DNA of 64,000 bases from Akkermansiaceae bacterium (GCA_905182405.1 CAJJBQ010000001.1:744001-808000); one strand, 5' to 3'. Counted from the first letter of the stretch, positions 1 to 9,460 are shown. The notes: a model not told the origin generated them from the sequence alone. Numbers and translations: made by a program.

Positions 1-80
1 ATCGTCTTTTGATCAAGGATAAATGATGGGTTCCTTCGTAAGCTGCTGACGAATAGGAGCAAGAGATTCAAAGTGGAGAG

Positions 81-437
81 ATGCTTTTCGTGGGAAATTC
101 AGCTTGTTGGGGATTGCGGGTGAGGGGTAGTCATTTTTTAAATGAAGCGGAACCAATTTCCTTTTTTGCCTTAGGTGCTGGTCTCGGTGCGACAAGTGTC
201 AGCGGAGCTGAGCAGGATACTCCGGATTCGTTGTCTGGATGGGCTGCGAAGTATCGCTTCACTGTTGTCGATAACAGAGACGTGGTTTCGATGGACGGAA
301 GGATGTCAAACGACCAATTGGCGAAGGGCTTGCAAGAGCTGGCCCAGTTGGCCGACTCGCCCATGCGTGCCGATGGCAATCATCTACTGGGAGCCTCCGG
401 GGAACGACTTTTTCAGGTTCTTCTCAGGCAACGGTAA
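81..437 (+). CDS. uncertain small ORF (unknown function)
   Basis: An open frame of 118 codons with no family that I recognise. A stretch near residues 28-43 (FFALGAGLGATSVSGA) could be the end of a signal peptide, and the part after it has ordinary protein composition. The frame runs convergently into the DUF6916-like fragment on the other strand and overlaps its stop by a few bases, and another frame is open on the opposite strand. It may be a fragment of a decayed secreted-protein gene, or not a gene at all. Confidence 0.25.
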   Translation: MLFVGNSACWGLRVRGSHFLNEAEPISFFALGAGLGATSVSGAEQDTPDSLSGWAAKYRFTVVDNRDVVSMDGRMSNDQLAKGLQELAQLADSPMRADGNHLLGASGERLFQVLLRQR

Positions 438-957
438 CGACCATCTGGTTCTGCTGAAACGGTGAGGCGAAAAGGATTTGCTGGAATCCGTTTTTGTCGC
501 TCAGTTGGTATGTCCCTTGATCGACGGGGGAGTTAGAATTGTGAAGGAAGATGAGGGCGAAGAATTCCAGATTACGTAGTCCTTCTTCATCTGGGGCCTT
601 GAGACGTTTGACCGTTTTAAGAGTCCAGCTGCTAAGCTCGTTTTTATCGAGAGTAACGGAGAATTTCGAGCCCACTCGGCTTTCGAAGTCGGCTAGTTTT
701 GGGCGATTGTTCATGCCACTTGGCCACTCGACAGGCAAGACGCTGATACGCGTGAAGAGCTTGGTGGTCGTCGGGGAGAATCCTTCTTCCGCTGGGAGGA
801 GATTGTAAGTCCAAGTGTCGTAGAGTCCTGCTCCAGAGGTGACGGTAGGTAGCCGGTTAGTTACTTGCCAATTTTTAAGATCGTCGCTGAGCCAGAGGGT
901 GTAGTCGAAGTTGGACTTCTTCAGGGCTGGGTGGGAGATGCCGATTTCACCTTCTGC
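424..957 (-). pseudogene. 5'-truncated DUF6916-like fragment
   Basis: One minus-strand frame stays open from inside the symporter gene to this stop. Its first part reads like the C-terminal module of verrucomicrobial secreted proteins (YTLWLSDDLKNWQ, later LFTRISV). Its last ~90 residues resemble DUF6916: ADFESRVGSKFSV at the start and GTYQLSDKNG near the end, where the family has an FxxLVGxxF start and a PxGTYxL motif. There is no convincing start codon upstream. An ATG at 714 would give a 96-residue stand-alone DUF6916-like protein, so a short intact gene (424-714) is the alternative. The upstream part overlaps the symporter's last codons, which suggests a truncated remnant joined to the symporter by rearrangement. 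The family call is from motif memory and is moderate at best. Confidence 0.4.
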
Positions 958-2348
958 TTCGATGAACCGAAGGAGGCGATAAGGTAGAGCAAGAGCGCAG
1001 ACAAAATCCCCGGAGCTCCCTCGTAAACGTGGGCGTTGAGTCCGAAGTGTCGCCAGAGCATCGCGACACTGAATCCGACGGCCATCATGAGGAGAGCGGT
1101 GTTTTCACTGGGGCGCTTTCCGAGGGCGTGCACGATCACGAGTGGACCGAGGGTGCAGGCGAGGGAGGACCAAGCAAGAATGACAAGGGTGAAGACGTTG
1201 GCCGGAGCGAAGAGGGCGATCGCGAGCGAGACGGCGACGATGGCAAGGGTGCTGAGGCGCTTTGCTTGGACGCCTTTTCCAAGTTTGAAGTCTTCACTGA
1301 GAACGGCGGAGCAGCTGAGGACCTGGGAATCAATGGTGGAGAGCGTGGCGGAAAAGATGCCTCCGAGGACGACTCCGACGGCCACAGCGGGAAGAAGGTT
1401 TTGTGCGAGAGTGGGGAGGGCGAGTTCCGGGTCGAAGCCGCTTGCGTTGGTGATGAAGAGTCGGGCCGAGAGCCCGACCACGAAAGTGACGGAGAGAAAA
1501 CAAGAGCTCCAAAGGAAGTAGTAGATCCCCGTCTTTTTCATGTGCTGGCTGTTGTCCAATGCCATGAAGCGCACCATCACTTGCGGTTGGCCCACCACCC
1601 CGAGTCCATTGAAAAGCCAGCCGCCGGCAAAGAGTGCGGTTGCACCGAGAGAGCCAAAGCGTTGGGTGCCAAGGTCGAGATAGGTGGGGGAAACCTGGTC
1701 GAGTTTTTCGAGGAAAAGCGAAATGCCGCCAGCTCCATTGATAGCGGCTCCCAGGAGAAGAAGCATCGCGCCCATCATGAGGATTGATTGCGCGGCATCG
1801 GTCCAGATAGAGGCCCGGAGACCACCGCTGAGACAGTAAGCGAGAATGAGTCCGGCTCCGATCCAAGCGCCGGAACTCGGGTGCCATCCGAAGAGCCCGT
1901 GGAGAGCCTTGCCGCCGGCATTGAGTTGCGCCGCAGCATAGGTGGTGAGAAACACTAGGGTGATGATTCCGATGGCCGTTTGCAGTTTCCGGTAGTGGCC
2001 TCCGTTCCAGCGGGCGATGAGTTCGGAAAAGCCAAGCGCGCCAGTTTCTCCTGTCGCTTGGCGCAGCTTTCGATGGACAAAACAGTATGAGATGAGGTCC
2101 CCGAAGAGAAAGCCGCAGACCAGCCAGACTGCCGAGAGGCCGAATTGGTAAATGTAGCCAATCAAGCCGATGAACATGTAGCCGCTATTCTTGGTCGCGG
2201 CAGCGGAAAGGGCAGTGAGAATGGGCGAGACGGAACCTCCCGCGAGAAGGTAGTCGGAGCAGCTGTTTGATTGGCGCTTTGTCGACCAGAGCCCAATCAG
2301 GACGAAGAGGCCGAGAAAGAAAAGGAAGCCAGTGATTTGGAGGTTCAT
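921..2348 (-). CDS. sodium:solute symporter (SSS family)
   Basis: A 475-residue, very hydrophobic protein with about 13 membrane segments, the usual size for the SSS/PutP family, which couples substrate uptake to sodium entry. The first helix (residues 4-22) is followed by a short polar loop and an AGGSVSPILTALSAAATKNSG segment matching the conserved TM1/TM2 area of sodium symporters. The substrate cannot be told from sequence. It lies 35 bp downstream of the DUF3500 gene on the same strand, so the two are probably co-transcribed, and the transporter may import what the DUF3500 protein handles outside the cytoplasm. Confidence 0.88.
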   Translation of the reverse strand: MNLQITGFLFFLGLFVLIGLWSTKRQSNSCSDYLLAGGSVSPILTALSAAATKNSGYMFIGLIGYIYQFGLSAVWLVCGFLFGDLISYCFVHRKLRQATGETGALGFSELIARWNGGHYRKLQTAIGIITLVFLTTYAAAQLNAGGKALHGLFGWHPSSGAWIGAGLILAYCLSGGLRASIWTDAAQSILMMGAMLLLLGAAINGAGGISLFLEKLDQVSPTYLDLGTQRFGSLGATALFAGGWLFNGLGVVGQPQVMVRFMALDNSQHMKKTGIYYFLWSSCFLSVTFVVGLSARLFITNASGFDPELALPTLAQNLLPAVAVGVVLGGIFSATLSTIDSQVLSCSAVLSEDFKLGKGVQAKRLSTLAIVAVSLAIALFAPANVFTLVILAWSSLACTLGPLVIVHALGKRPSENTALLMMAVGFSVAMLWRHFGLNAHVYEGAPGILSALLLYLIASFGSSKQKVKSASPTQP

Positions 2349-2383
2349 AATTTTGAGCTGGAAGCCCCCAAAATTAAATCAGG

Positions 2384-3448
2384 CTATTTCTTGATCCACT
2401 TTGCGCCGTATTCGTTCTTCGGATTGCGATAGATCGAGTGGATGTGGTCGAGCGGGTTTCCGCCGAGATCTTGGCCCGTGTATTCCACGATGACGTCAGG
2501 CCCGATGAGGTGGTAGGAGGCATCGCTTTCCGGAGTGAAGGGGCCATACCAAGCGAAGTGGGCCTTCTTGAGCTGGGTATCGAGCTCCTTCATGCGGGCC
2601 TTTGCGGGTTTTGCGGGGAGGTCATCGACCCAGAGGCCGACGAGTTTCAAAAGAAGTGCGTGTTGTGCTTTGGTGAGATCCTTACACGGGAGACCTTTCG
2701 CTTCAGGCATGATACCGTCTTTACCCGCTCCGGCTTGCATGCGTCCGCGCTTGGTTCCGATGATTGCTTGGGCGCGTTGTTTGTCATCGAGGCTTTTCAT
2801 GAATTCGATGGCCCAGGCGATTTCGTTTTCCATCGGGATGATTTCCTCTTTTCCGAGCATGAACTTGTGAGGTTGGGTGCCGATGAAGGCGGGGGAGAGG
2901 GTCATCTTTTCACCGACGATGGCGAGATTGACCGCGACATGATGGCCATCCCACTGGACGCCCCAGGGTTTCGTTTCTGACGGGGTGCCAAAGATGGCGA
3001 TCCAGAAGTTTGCGGAGCCAAATCCACCACGGCGTTTTGCTTGGGCTTCGTTGCGGAGGAGCAAGTCATCGGCCATCATGATGTTGCGGGCCATGAGGTA
3101 GCCGTTTTCGCTCAGGACAGTGGAGAGGAAGGCGACGGCTTTTTCGAGCTGGGGACGGGTGAGATCGCCGAGGCGGATTCCTCCGTCGTTTGCTTTGGTG
3201 GGGACGTTGGTCCACTTTTGGCGCTCGGGGTCATTGAGAGGGAGGAGCGCTTGCTTTTTCTCGGCATCGGAAAGGGTGGCGAGGAAGGCCTTAGCCGCGG
3301 CCACTTGTGCTTTCGGTGAGCGATCGGACTGAGCCGGTTTGGCTGTGGCGAAGACTTCGCTGGCGAGGGTCCAGGCGTGGTGGGTTTTACCAAAGCTGCT
3401 GCTAACCAGGAAAACTAGAGTGAGGAGATAGAGGGGAATATTTTTCAT
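2384..3448 (-). CDS. DUF3500 domain-containing secreted protein
   Basis: A 354-residue protein with a clear signal peptide (MKNIPLYLLTLVFLVSSSFG, cleavage near residue 20). The rest is DUF3500, a family common in Planctomycetes, Verrucomicrobia and Bacteroidetes with no settled function. Family-like features are the FGTPSETKPWGVQWDGHH block in the middle and the C-terminal HIHSIYRNPKNEYG block. Its length suits a single-domain member. It precedes a sodium:solute symporter by 35 bp in the same direction, so a role in extracytoplasmic substrate processing linked to uptake is likely but inferred. Confidence 0.85.
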   Translation of the reverse strand: MKNIPLYLLTLVFLVSSSFGKTHHAWTLASEVFATAKPAQSDRSPKAQVAAAKAFLATLSDAEKKQALLPLNDPERQKWTNVPTKANDGGIRLGDLTRPQLEKAVAFLSTVLSENGYLMARNIMMADDLLLRNEAQAKRRGGFGSANFWIAIFGTPSETKPWGVQWDGHHVAVNLAIVGEKMTLSPAFIGTQPHKFMLGKEEIIPMENEIAWAIEFMKSLDDKQRAQAIIGTKRGRMQAGAGKDGIMPEAKGLPCKDLTKAQHALLLKLVGLWVDDLPAKPAKARMKELDTQLKKAHFAWYGPFTPESDASYHLIGPDVIVEYTGQDLGGNPLDHIHSIYRNPKNEYGAKWIKK

Positions 3449-3774
3449 GAGGCCCTTTGGATACGCAAATCCTCGAAGATTGGAAGTCTCGTCGTATCGA
3501 GATTGAAAAAAATTGCTGTTACTGCTAGGAATTTTCTTTTGGCGGAAGGACTCTGTAGCCGCCCTTGGACCGGAGCGGAGGGGGAAGAAAGGGGGTTGCT
3601 TTTCCCTACCACCCTCATGGCCGGATCAGCTTCAGCAGCTACACTCGCCTTGGTCGGAGGCAACCCCACCGCCGGAACGATCACATTCGGGGAGCAAAGC
3701 GCGACATCTACTTCGATGTCGAACGATTGAAGCAGGGAGAAGGAAATTAGCACCGATTGCAGCTGCGCTTTGGC
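3449..3774. other. intergenic region with repeat copy 1
   Basis: No convincing gene. It holds the first copy of the dispersed ~74-bp repeat. The rest (about 3600-3774) has open frames on both strands, but none resembles a known family. Confidence 0.6.
3523..3597 (+). repeat. dispersed ~74-bp repeat, copy 1
   Basis: Begins TGCTAGGAATTTTC and contains GGCGGAAGG, GCCGCCCTTGGAC and GGAGCGGAGGGGG. Two other copies lie at 7585 and 10143 in the same orientation. GGCGG and CCGCC within the unit can pair as a stem. This copy has diverged most in the centre (GACTCTGTAG where the others have GGCCTTGAAG). It sits about 75 bp upstream of the DUF3500 start and downstream of the DUF1552 gene. Confidence 0.85.
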
Positions 3775-5130
3775 TTACCCCAACAGCTCGCTCAACATCG
3801 AGTTACTATCAGCGAAAGACTCCACAGGAATACCAGCCTGTCGCAGCATGGTCAGGTGAAGGTTCGAGAGGGGAACTGATTCAGCGAAACGTCGGTAGTG
3901 GCCGTGCTTGAAACCCATCGCCTTACCGCCCGCCAGCACCAACGGATAGTTCCGGTTCGTATGGGTCGTGCTATTGCTGCTGCCGTAGATGATCGAGGTT
4001 TGATCCAGAAGGTTAGTCGTCCCTTCGGCGTTCGCCGGGGTATCACGCATCTTTTGAAGGAACCCGGCAAACTTGCGCGCGAGGAACTGATCCCACTTGC
4101 CTAACGGCTCAATCCCCTCGGGCTTGTTCCAGTCATGGCAAAGTGAATGAAGGTTTTTGCCCATACCCAATAGCTGAGGGAACTTCCCTGCCAACGTCGT
4201 CGCGTCTCCCATGCTCGCGATTTGATAGGTTGCAACTCGGGTCGAGTCGGTTCGGAATGCCAGGTAAATCAGTTCATACATCGTCCCGATGTAATCCTCG
4301 GGCACTTCGGAATCCGACTCGAGTTTGAGACGCTCTCGATCCTGGTCCGTAATTTCTGGTTTGGGAAGATCGACCCAAGCCTGGGAACGCTCAACCCGCT
4401 TCTCCACATCTCGAATCGAATCAAGATACTCATCAAACTTATCCTGATCCTCACGCCCAAGACGCCCCCGCACGCGGCGGGCATCTTCCAGAACAAGATC
4501 CAGCATGTTGCTCCCGCTCCGTAACCGACGCCTCCCCAACTCAGTCGTATCATCACCCACCCCAAATAAACGCTCAAATATTTGTCGTGGCTGATTGAGC
4601 GCCGGGATAGGACGACCATGCCGGTTGTAGGAAAGTGTACTCGATCGAGTCGGCTCTCCAACGCCACCATCCGTTGACATCACTAACGATGCAAAACGGG
4701 TTTGCTCAGCCAGATGATCCGCCGCGATTTGATCCATCGAATGGACATTGTGCAGCTTACGTTTCAAAAGGTTGCACCCGGTCAGAAAGGTATCAGCGCT
4801 ATCGTGCCCATCAATCTGGCGAACATCTGGATGAGACAATCCCCCTAGGATTGTCAGGTCGTCACGTAACGGCTCAAGTGGCTGCAGAGCCTTCGTGAAT
4901 TCAAAGCCCGCACCTTCGTCCTTGGGAAACCAACTCCACTCGGTCTTACCGCTATCAGCGGGAGGCATCGACACCCCAAAGGGGAAATAGATCGCTGCAA
5001 GGCGACGAGGTTCGGCGGCAGGAGCGATCCTCCCCATACATTCCAACGCGGGGAGAGCCAGAGCCGCACCGGCACCTCGCAAAAAAGTTCGGCGATTCAA
5101 TCGCCATGGTTTCTTTGATTCCATATTCAT
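3775..5130 (-). CDS. DUF1552 domain-containing protein, Tat-exported
   Basis: A 451-residue protein of the DUF1552 family, common in Planctomycetes and Verrucomicrobia and usually encoded beside a DUF1592-type cytochrome protein. The N-terminus carries a twin-arginine signal (NRRTFLRGAGAALALPALE, arginines at 13-14), so it is probably exported folded. Family-typical blocks are IYFPFGVSMP, the LGGLSHPD segment and, near the C-terminus, YGSSNSTTHTNRNYPLVLAGG. Function is not established; periplasmic polymer processing with the partner is a guess. Its start overlaps the end of the upstream DUF1592 gene by 4 bp (ATGA), so translation is probably coupled. Confidence 0.93.
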   Translation of the reverse strand: MNMESKKPWRLNRRTFLRGAGAALALPALECMGRIAPAAEPRRLAAIYFPFGVSMPPADSGKTEWSWFPKDEGAGFEFTKALQPLEPLRDDLTILGGLSHPDVRQIDGHDSADTFLTGCNLLKRKLHNVHSMDQIAADHLAEQTRFASLVMSTDGGVGEPTRSSTLSYNRHGRPIPALNQPRQIFERLFGVGDDTTELGRRRLRSGSNMLDLVLEDARRVRGRLGREDQDKFDEYLDSIRDVEKRVERSQAWVDLPKPEITDQDRERLKLESDSEVPEDYIGTMYELIYLAFRTDSTRVATYQIASMGDATTLAGKFPQLLGMGKNLHSLCHDWNKPEGIEPLGKWDQFLARKFAGFLQKMRDTPANAEGTTNLLDQTSIIYGSSNSTTHTNRNYPLVLAGGKAMGFKHGHYRRFAESVPLSNLHLTMLRQAGIPVESFADSNSMLSELLG

Positions 5131-7493
5131 TTACTTTGAAACATCGGTGTCGCGACTATCGCTTGCAGTAATTGTCCAACTCGCATCTCGTTCTTCACAA
5201 ACTCATCCGTCAAGGCCGAGATGGCCGCTTCATCGGAAAACTCCAGACTCCGGCCAAGCGAGTATACTAGCAATTTCGACACCAGCGCGCGAGCAAACTT
5301 TTCCCTCCGATGCTCCCATAAGTATTCCCGCAATTGCGCGATACCATCGACCTCACGCCCATCAGGAAGCGTGGCCTTCGCATCAACCGGCAACTCGATC
5401 GTCTTACCCCCACCAACCGGCCATACAATCTTTTCACGCCACTTCCCTACCGCATCGAACTCTTCCAGAGCTAGCCCCCACGGATCAATCCCACGATGAC
5501 AGTCGGCACAGGCCGAATCATTCACATGCGCCTTAAGCTGTTCACGAATCGGCAACCTCGCGAAATCGGGATCAGCAGTCTTCAGCTCAGGAACATTGGG
5601 AGGGGGAGGCGCGGGAGGATCGTTCAAAAGGCGCTTCCGGAGAAAGACAGCACGTTTGATCGGATTGGAATTCCGCCCCGTCGAGTTTGCCATCAAAATG
5701 GAAGCCTGCGACAACAACCCACCTCGACGCGATGCATGATCACCTGAAAGCGCCACAGGCCGGAACTCACCTCCATAAATACCTTCGATCCCGTAATGAC
5801 GAGCCAACCGGTTATTGAGCATTACAAAATCTGAGGTAATGAAATGACGTGCGCTTAAATCGTTCCGTAGGATATGAGCGAAAAGCTCCTCTGTCTCGCT
5901 CCGCATATCGTGCGACAAGTCCGGCCTGAAATCAGGATACAGTTTCTTGTCGATCACCAGCCGATCAATGGCATCCAGATCCAACCATTGAGCGGTGAAC
6001 TGTTCCACGAACTGCCGAGACCGATCGTCACCAATCATTCGGCTCACCTGTTTGGCCAGTTCGGCGGGCTCCTGCAGAACGCCCGATCTTACGGACGTCA
6101 TCAACACTTCGTCCGGCATCGTGCTCCATAAAAAATAGGATAGACGCGACGCCAGCTCAAAGGAGTTCAATCGCCGGGGGTCATCCGAATCAGGCTCGAG
6201 GAGATAAAGGAAACTGGGGGAGATCAACGCCATCGCTAATGTCTCTTTGATCGCTTCCTCGAAGGTCGGTGACTCTCTACGCTGAGTCTTGAAGAAATCG
6301 ATAAACCGCTCTACCTCGCTGTCCATCACAGGTCGCCGCCATGCCCTGGGCAGAAACCGCTCGATGACCTCCAGCGCATAGTCTGCTTCATGCGAATGCC
6401 GAAGATCCGAGTTATGAAGGATCCGTCGATGTTGTGCGGGAGGCCAACGATCGAACAGAGGTCCCTGGAACTCCAGTGATTCAACCACCAGGGGAGGTGA
6501 GCCATCATGATTGGTATTAACCACTGAGATCACGAGGCCCGGATACTTTCCCTGTCCACGAACAGGCAAAGGAAAGTTCTCTATACGGCCAACGAACTCG
6601 TATTCCCGCATCCCATCTGCCGTGATGTCCAGTTCCGCAAGGAGCTCACGATCAACCAGCGTGTCAGGTCTGTAGCCTACGAAGACCTCCATCCGTGGCA
6701 ACGGGCCACGTTTTTTAGGAAACTCTGCATGCGCCTTGACCTTTATCCGGAACGCACCGTTTTCTGGGTAATCCTTCTTGATTCGAACCAAGAACTCCTG
6801 CTTCTGCCCAAGGCGATTGGATGGCTTGATCTTATTAACCCATTTACCCTCGGTCGATTTCTCGAAAGTATGAGTAAACACTTCCGGCTCCGGCGTCGTT
6901 AAGATCACCTGGTCGAGAGCGTTCCGAGCGGCCTTAAGATAATACTCGAATTGGATCCCCATCATGCGCAAGGAACGACCATTATTAAACATGCCATCCG
7001 GCGAAACACCATCCGGTGGAAAATCAGCAGCGTAGGAGATATCCAGTCCGAACAGATCCCGCATCGTGTTCTGATACTCCACCCGGTTCAACCGCCGCAC
7101 CACCACTCGCCCTCCCTTGTCCCCCCTCAGCTTCGCGGCACGATCAATCGTCGTATTTAACCAGCTCAGAAGGGTCTCACGCTCATCACGGCTAAGGGTA
7201 GTCTCTTCCTCAGGCGGCATCTCACCAAGTGTCAACGCCTCGCGCACTGCATACCAGGCTTCGGCCGCATCCTGATTCTGGACCAAGTCGGTCGAGAGAG
7301 TGTCGAGACGCAACTTCCCCTTCTGCTTCTTCGGTCCGTGACATTTAAAACAGTGCTCCTGAAGGACCGGTTTGATGGTGGTATCGAAGTTAATCTCACG
7401 GCCGCCGCCGCCCGCAACTGAACCTACGAGTAATGCAAGCGCAAGAGTCCCTTGCGACCACCGATTTCGTATTCGATCCAGAATGTTAACCAC
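5127..7493 (-). CDS. DUF1592/DUF1588/DUF1587/DUF1585/DUF1595 cytochrome c-like protein
   Basis: A 788-residue exported protein of the planctomycete-type multi-domain family. After a signal region (residues ~15-30) comes a PSCyt1 cytochrome c-like module with the haem motif CFKCH at 48-52. Next are DUF1587 (VVRRLNRVEYQNTMRDLFG, about 130-200), DUF1595 (~355-415), DUF1592 (~425-550), DUF1588 with GGLLSQASILMANSTG and a second CxxCH (CADCH), then DUF1585 at the end. Two haem sites suggest electron transfer in the periplasm. The family is proposed, not shown, to act on polymers or metabolites. It forms a 4-bp-overlapping operon with the DUF1552 gene. The pair is bracketed by two direct copies of the dispersed repeat. 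Confidence 0.93.
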   Translation of the reverse strand: MVNILDRIRNRWSQGTLALALLVGSVAGGGGREINFDTTIKPVLQEHCFKCHGPKKQKGKLRLDTLSTDLVQNQDAAEAWYAVREALTLGEMPPEEETTLSRDERETLLSWLNTTIDRAAKLRGDKGGRVVVRRLNRVEYQNTMRDLFGLDISYAADFPPDGVSPDGMFNNGRSLRMMGIQFEYYLKAARNALDQVILTTPEPEVFTHTFEKSTEGKWVNKIKPSNRLGQKQEFLVRIKKDYPENGAFRIKVKAHAEFPKKRGPLPRMEVFVGYRPDTLVDRELLAELDITADGMREYEFVGRIENFPLPVRGQGKYPGLVISVVNTNHDGSPPLVVESLEFQGPLFDRWPPAQHRRILHNSDLRHSHEADYALEVIERFLPRAWRRPVMDSEVERFIDFFKTQRRESPTFEEAIKETLAMALISPSFLYLLEPDSDDPRRLNSFELASRLSYFLWSTMPDEVLMTSVRSGVLQEPAELAKQVSRMIGDDRSRQFVEQFTAQWLDLDAIDRLVIDKKLYPDFRPDLSHDMRSETEELFAHILRNDLSARHFITSDFVMLNNRLARHYGIEGIYGGEFRPVALSGDHASRRGGLLSQASILMANSTGRNSNPIKRAVFLRKRLLNDPPAPPPPNVPELKTADPDFARLPIREQLKAHVNDSACADCHRGIDPWGLALEEFDAVGKWREKIVWPVGGGKTIELPVDAKATLPDGREVDGIAQLREYLWEHRREKFARALVSKLLVYSLGRSLEFSDEAAISALTDEFVKNEMRVGQLLQAIVATPMFQSK

Positions 7494-7584
7494 GGCAGGA
7501 AAATCCTACTGTTCCACTCTCCCGATGCAAATCAAGAAGACGGTAATTCTCAGTACGTCCTGCAGGCTGGACGACGACGTTCAC

Positions 7585-7658
7585 TGCTAGGAATTTGCTT
7601 TTGGCGGGAGGGCCTTGAAGCCGCCCTTGGACTGGAGCGGAGGGGGGAGAAAGGGGGG
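7585..7658 (+). repeat. dispersed ~74-bp repeat, copy 2
   Basis: Begins TGCTAGGAATTTGCTTTTGG and continues with GGCGGGAGGGCCTTGAAG, CCGCCCTTGGACTGGAG and a G-rich tail. It shares the layout of the copies at 3523 and 10143, with only scattered substitutions. It lies about 90 bp upstream of the DUF1592 start, so copies 1 and 2 flank the DUF1592-DUF1552 operon as direct repeats 4.06 kb apart. Confidence 0.9.
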
Positions 7659-8135
7659 TGGGGGGGAAAGAGTGGCGAAGTCGGTGGTTTGGTGCGGCGG
7701 TTGTGGAAATTGCGGCAGGAAAAGTGCCTGATTCACGCCCTATTTTACTAGAACTGGGAGACTTTAGCACGATCTTCGTTGCAGGAGATCGTGGATTCCC
7801 AGCTCGCGACGCCAAAATTACCATCCTCCGACTGCTGGGGAACCTCAAGAAAAAGGTGGAAATGGTTCGTCATCACTCAATCCGAAAGCACCCGGCACTT
7901 ACTAAAACATCCGCATCAGAATACGGAAGTGCTCCTGTTCCTCGTCCTGAAACAAAAACTGCCGATGCACCAAGCGGGGAGTCACGTGATACCCAGCCAA
8001 ATCAGGCAAAATCCCATCCGATTGGTGCGGAATAATCAGTCTTGGCTGCGGCATGCTGTGATACTAATAACCCCCAGAGGACGAAGTCGAAATATTTGCT
8101 ATTACCGCGGGAAATTGTGAATAGTAACCGGAAAA

Positions 8136-8288
8136 TTATCCAAGCAACCGCCGCCCAACTCGATAAAGAAGTGTTACTAACGCCCGCAAGGCTGCTGGAT
8201 TAAAGCGATCCTTCTTCCCCAATTTCGCAACATGAAGCAGCAGACTCTGCGAGGCCTCATCATAGGTCTTGTTTTTTGACCCTCGCAT
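8136..8288 (-). CDS. possible 50-residue ORF of unknown function
   Basis: A short frame (start ATG at 8288) not matched to any family. It is rich in Lys/Arg/Leu (MRGSKNKTYDEASQSLLLHV at the start, RVGRRLLG at the end) and reads more like protein than the surrounding frames. It lies on the same strand as the FecR/LamG-type remnant in a decayed region, so it may be the tail of a broken gene. Real coding status is doubtful. Confidence 0.2.
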   Translation of the reverse strand: MRGSKNKTYDEASQSLLLHVAKLGKKDRFNPAALRALVTLLYRVGRRLLG

Positions 8289-8424
8289 CGTGCGGAGGTG
8301 GAAAGATCGATCCAAATCAATTGGGTCAATTTGCTCTATCCAAAAACCTCTTCTATCAGGACCAGACTCGCTTGGGCATCAACTACGTTTAGCGGAAAGA
8401 TGCCGTCATTCACCGTTATTTGCG

Positions 8425-8454
8425 GGACCGTCGGAACCGTCGGAACCGTCGGAC
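8425..8454. repeat. 9-bp tandem repeat (ACCGTCGGA)
   Basis: ACCGTCGGA repeats a little more than three times in a row, with one base change in the outer copies. It is the first of three adjacent short-repeat blocks and probably arose by replication slippage in non-functional DNA. Confidence 0.8.
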
Positions 8455-8464
8455 CTCACGACTG

Positions 8465-8538
8465 GCTTTACGACGTAATTTACGACGATCCAAACGACGG
8501 ATTTTACGACGACGCAAACGACGACGAAAACGACGGGA
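8465..8538. repeat. degenerate ~12-bp ACGACG tandem repeat
   Basis: About six imperfect copies of a unit built as TTTACGACG or AAACGACG plus 3-4 variable bases, running straight into the next repeat block. Confidence 0.7.
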
Positions 8539-8884
8539 AAGGCAAACACTTAGGCAAAGGCGAAAGCAAAGGTAAAGCGTAAAGGCGAAGGCAAAGGCGA
8601 AGGCGAAGGCTAAGGCGAAGAAGACTTGCGTCCCGCTGATCCAGCGCCGCCACCGCGGCCCATCCCGCCACCCATCTCAAAATCTTCCCTCGCTTCAGGC
8701 GCGGTGCCATCTCAGCAGAAAAATCATCATCATCCTTCCGCACCAGTTTGGTCATGCTCTCCACCTGCATCAAATGCACAAATCGCCGACTCAGCTCATT
8801 GTCCTCACGACACCCCGTCAAGAGCCTCAGCGATTCCTCAGGAGAAAGATCACCCTGCATCGCCTTTGTTAATAACTTTTTCAC
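8504..8884 (-). pseudogene. truncated FecR/LamG-type anti-sigma-like N-terminus
   Basis: The first ~65 residues look like the cytoplasmic N-terminus of verrucomicrobial FecR- or LamG-type membrane proteins: GDLSPEESLRLLTGCREDNE followed by LSRRFVHLMQVESM. Then comes a hydrophobic stretch near residues 70-84 (ILRWVAGWAAVAAL) that would be the membrane anchor. After that the frame enters the hexamer repeat and becomes a low-complexity Leu/Arg and Ser/Pro tail, so the periplasmic domain is missing. The usual sigma-factor partner is not found upstream. It is best read as a gene cut by repeat expansion or deletion. Confidence 0.55.
8538..8632. repeat. hexamer GGCRAA tandem repeat
   Basis: Runs of GGCAAA and GGCGAA, with a few AGCAAA and GGTAAA variants. 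It overlaps the end of the FecR/LamG-type remnant, where on the minus strand it turns into a Leu/Arg-rich tail. Confidence 0.75.
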
Positions 8885-9460
8885 TTCTGGTTTCTACTAT
8901 TAGGGATTTAATTTAGAGGGGAGAAGGATTTGGGGGGGCGATTCTAAGGAATCGGAAAGGGGCTGATGGGTAGTGATAGCATCGCCAGTGCCGGTCGTTT
9001 GTTGCGAAAAATAAAAACTTATTGCGGAAAATAGTGTATATTCGGTTGGGGTAAGTCGAGTACTAAAAGTAGTGCTTTTATTGTTAGACCTGTCTTAGGG
9101 GGGTGACGACTCAGGCGGAACAAGCGTCGCGAAGAATTTGAATGGTGTGGCGGATGGGGATGGAGCGGCCTTGTGTCTTAAACGAAACGACGACATGATA
9201 AACTTTCCCGTAATTCGCACGTTGTGCTGAAGGGGCCCATGATGGTGAGCGGGTCGCAGGGCGACGAAGCTTCGCCGGCATTGATGACAAAAACAGCAAC
9301 GAGGGCTAGGGTATGCACACGCAGAATATTGCCAGGGTTCGAGAGATGGAAAGGAGCCACCGAAAAGCGGGAAGACCACTTATATTTTAATAAATTATAA
9401 TTTGGTGTGAAAAATGCTGCGATATGGAAAATGCCAAATCATACGGTCGCTTCTTGTTGA

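Noticed and set aside
1029..1787. 252-codon plus-strand ORF
   Set aside because: It is antisense to the symporter gene, is very rich in Glu/Gly/Asp as expected of a shadow frame, and matches no family.
8465..8632. possible coding low-complexity protein on the plus strand (8298-8582)
   Set aside because: The Asp/Gly/Lys-rich frame results from the tandem repeats and has no other support.
9095..9379. 94-codon minus-strand ORF
   Set aside because: Cys/His/Ser-rich frame without similarity. A different frame at 9111-9230 is slightly more protein-like but still unassignable.
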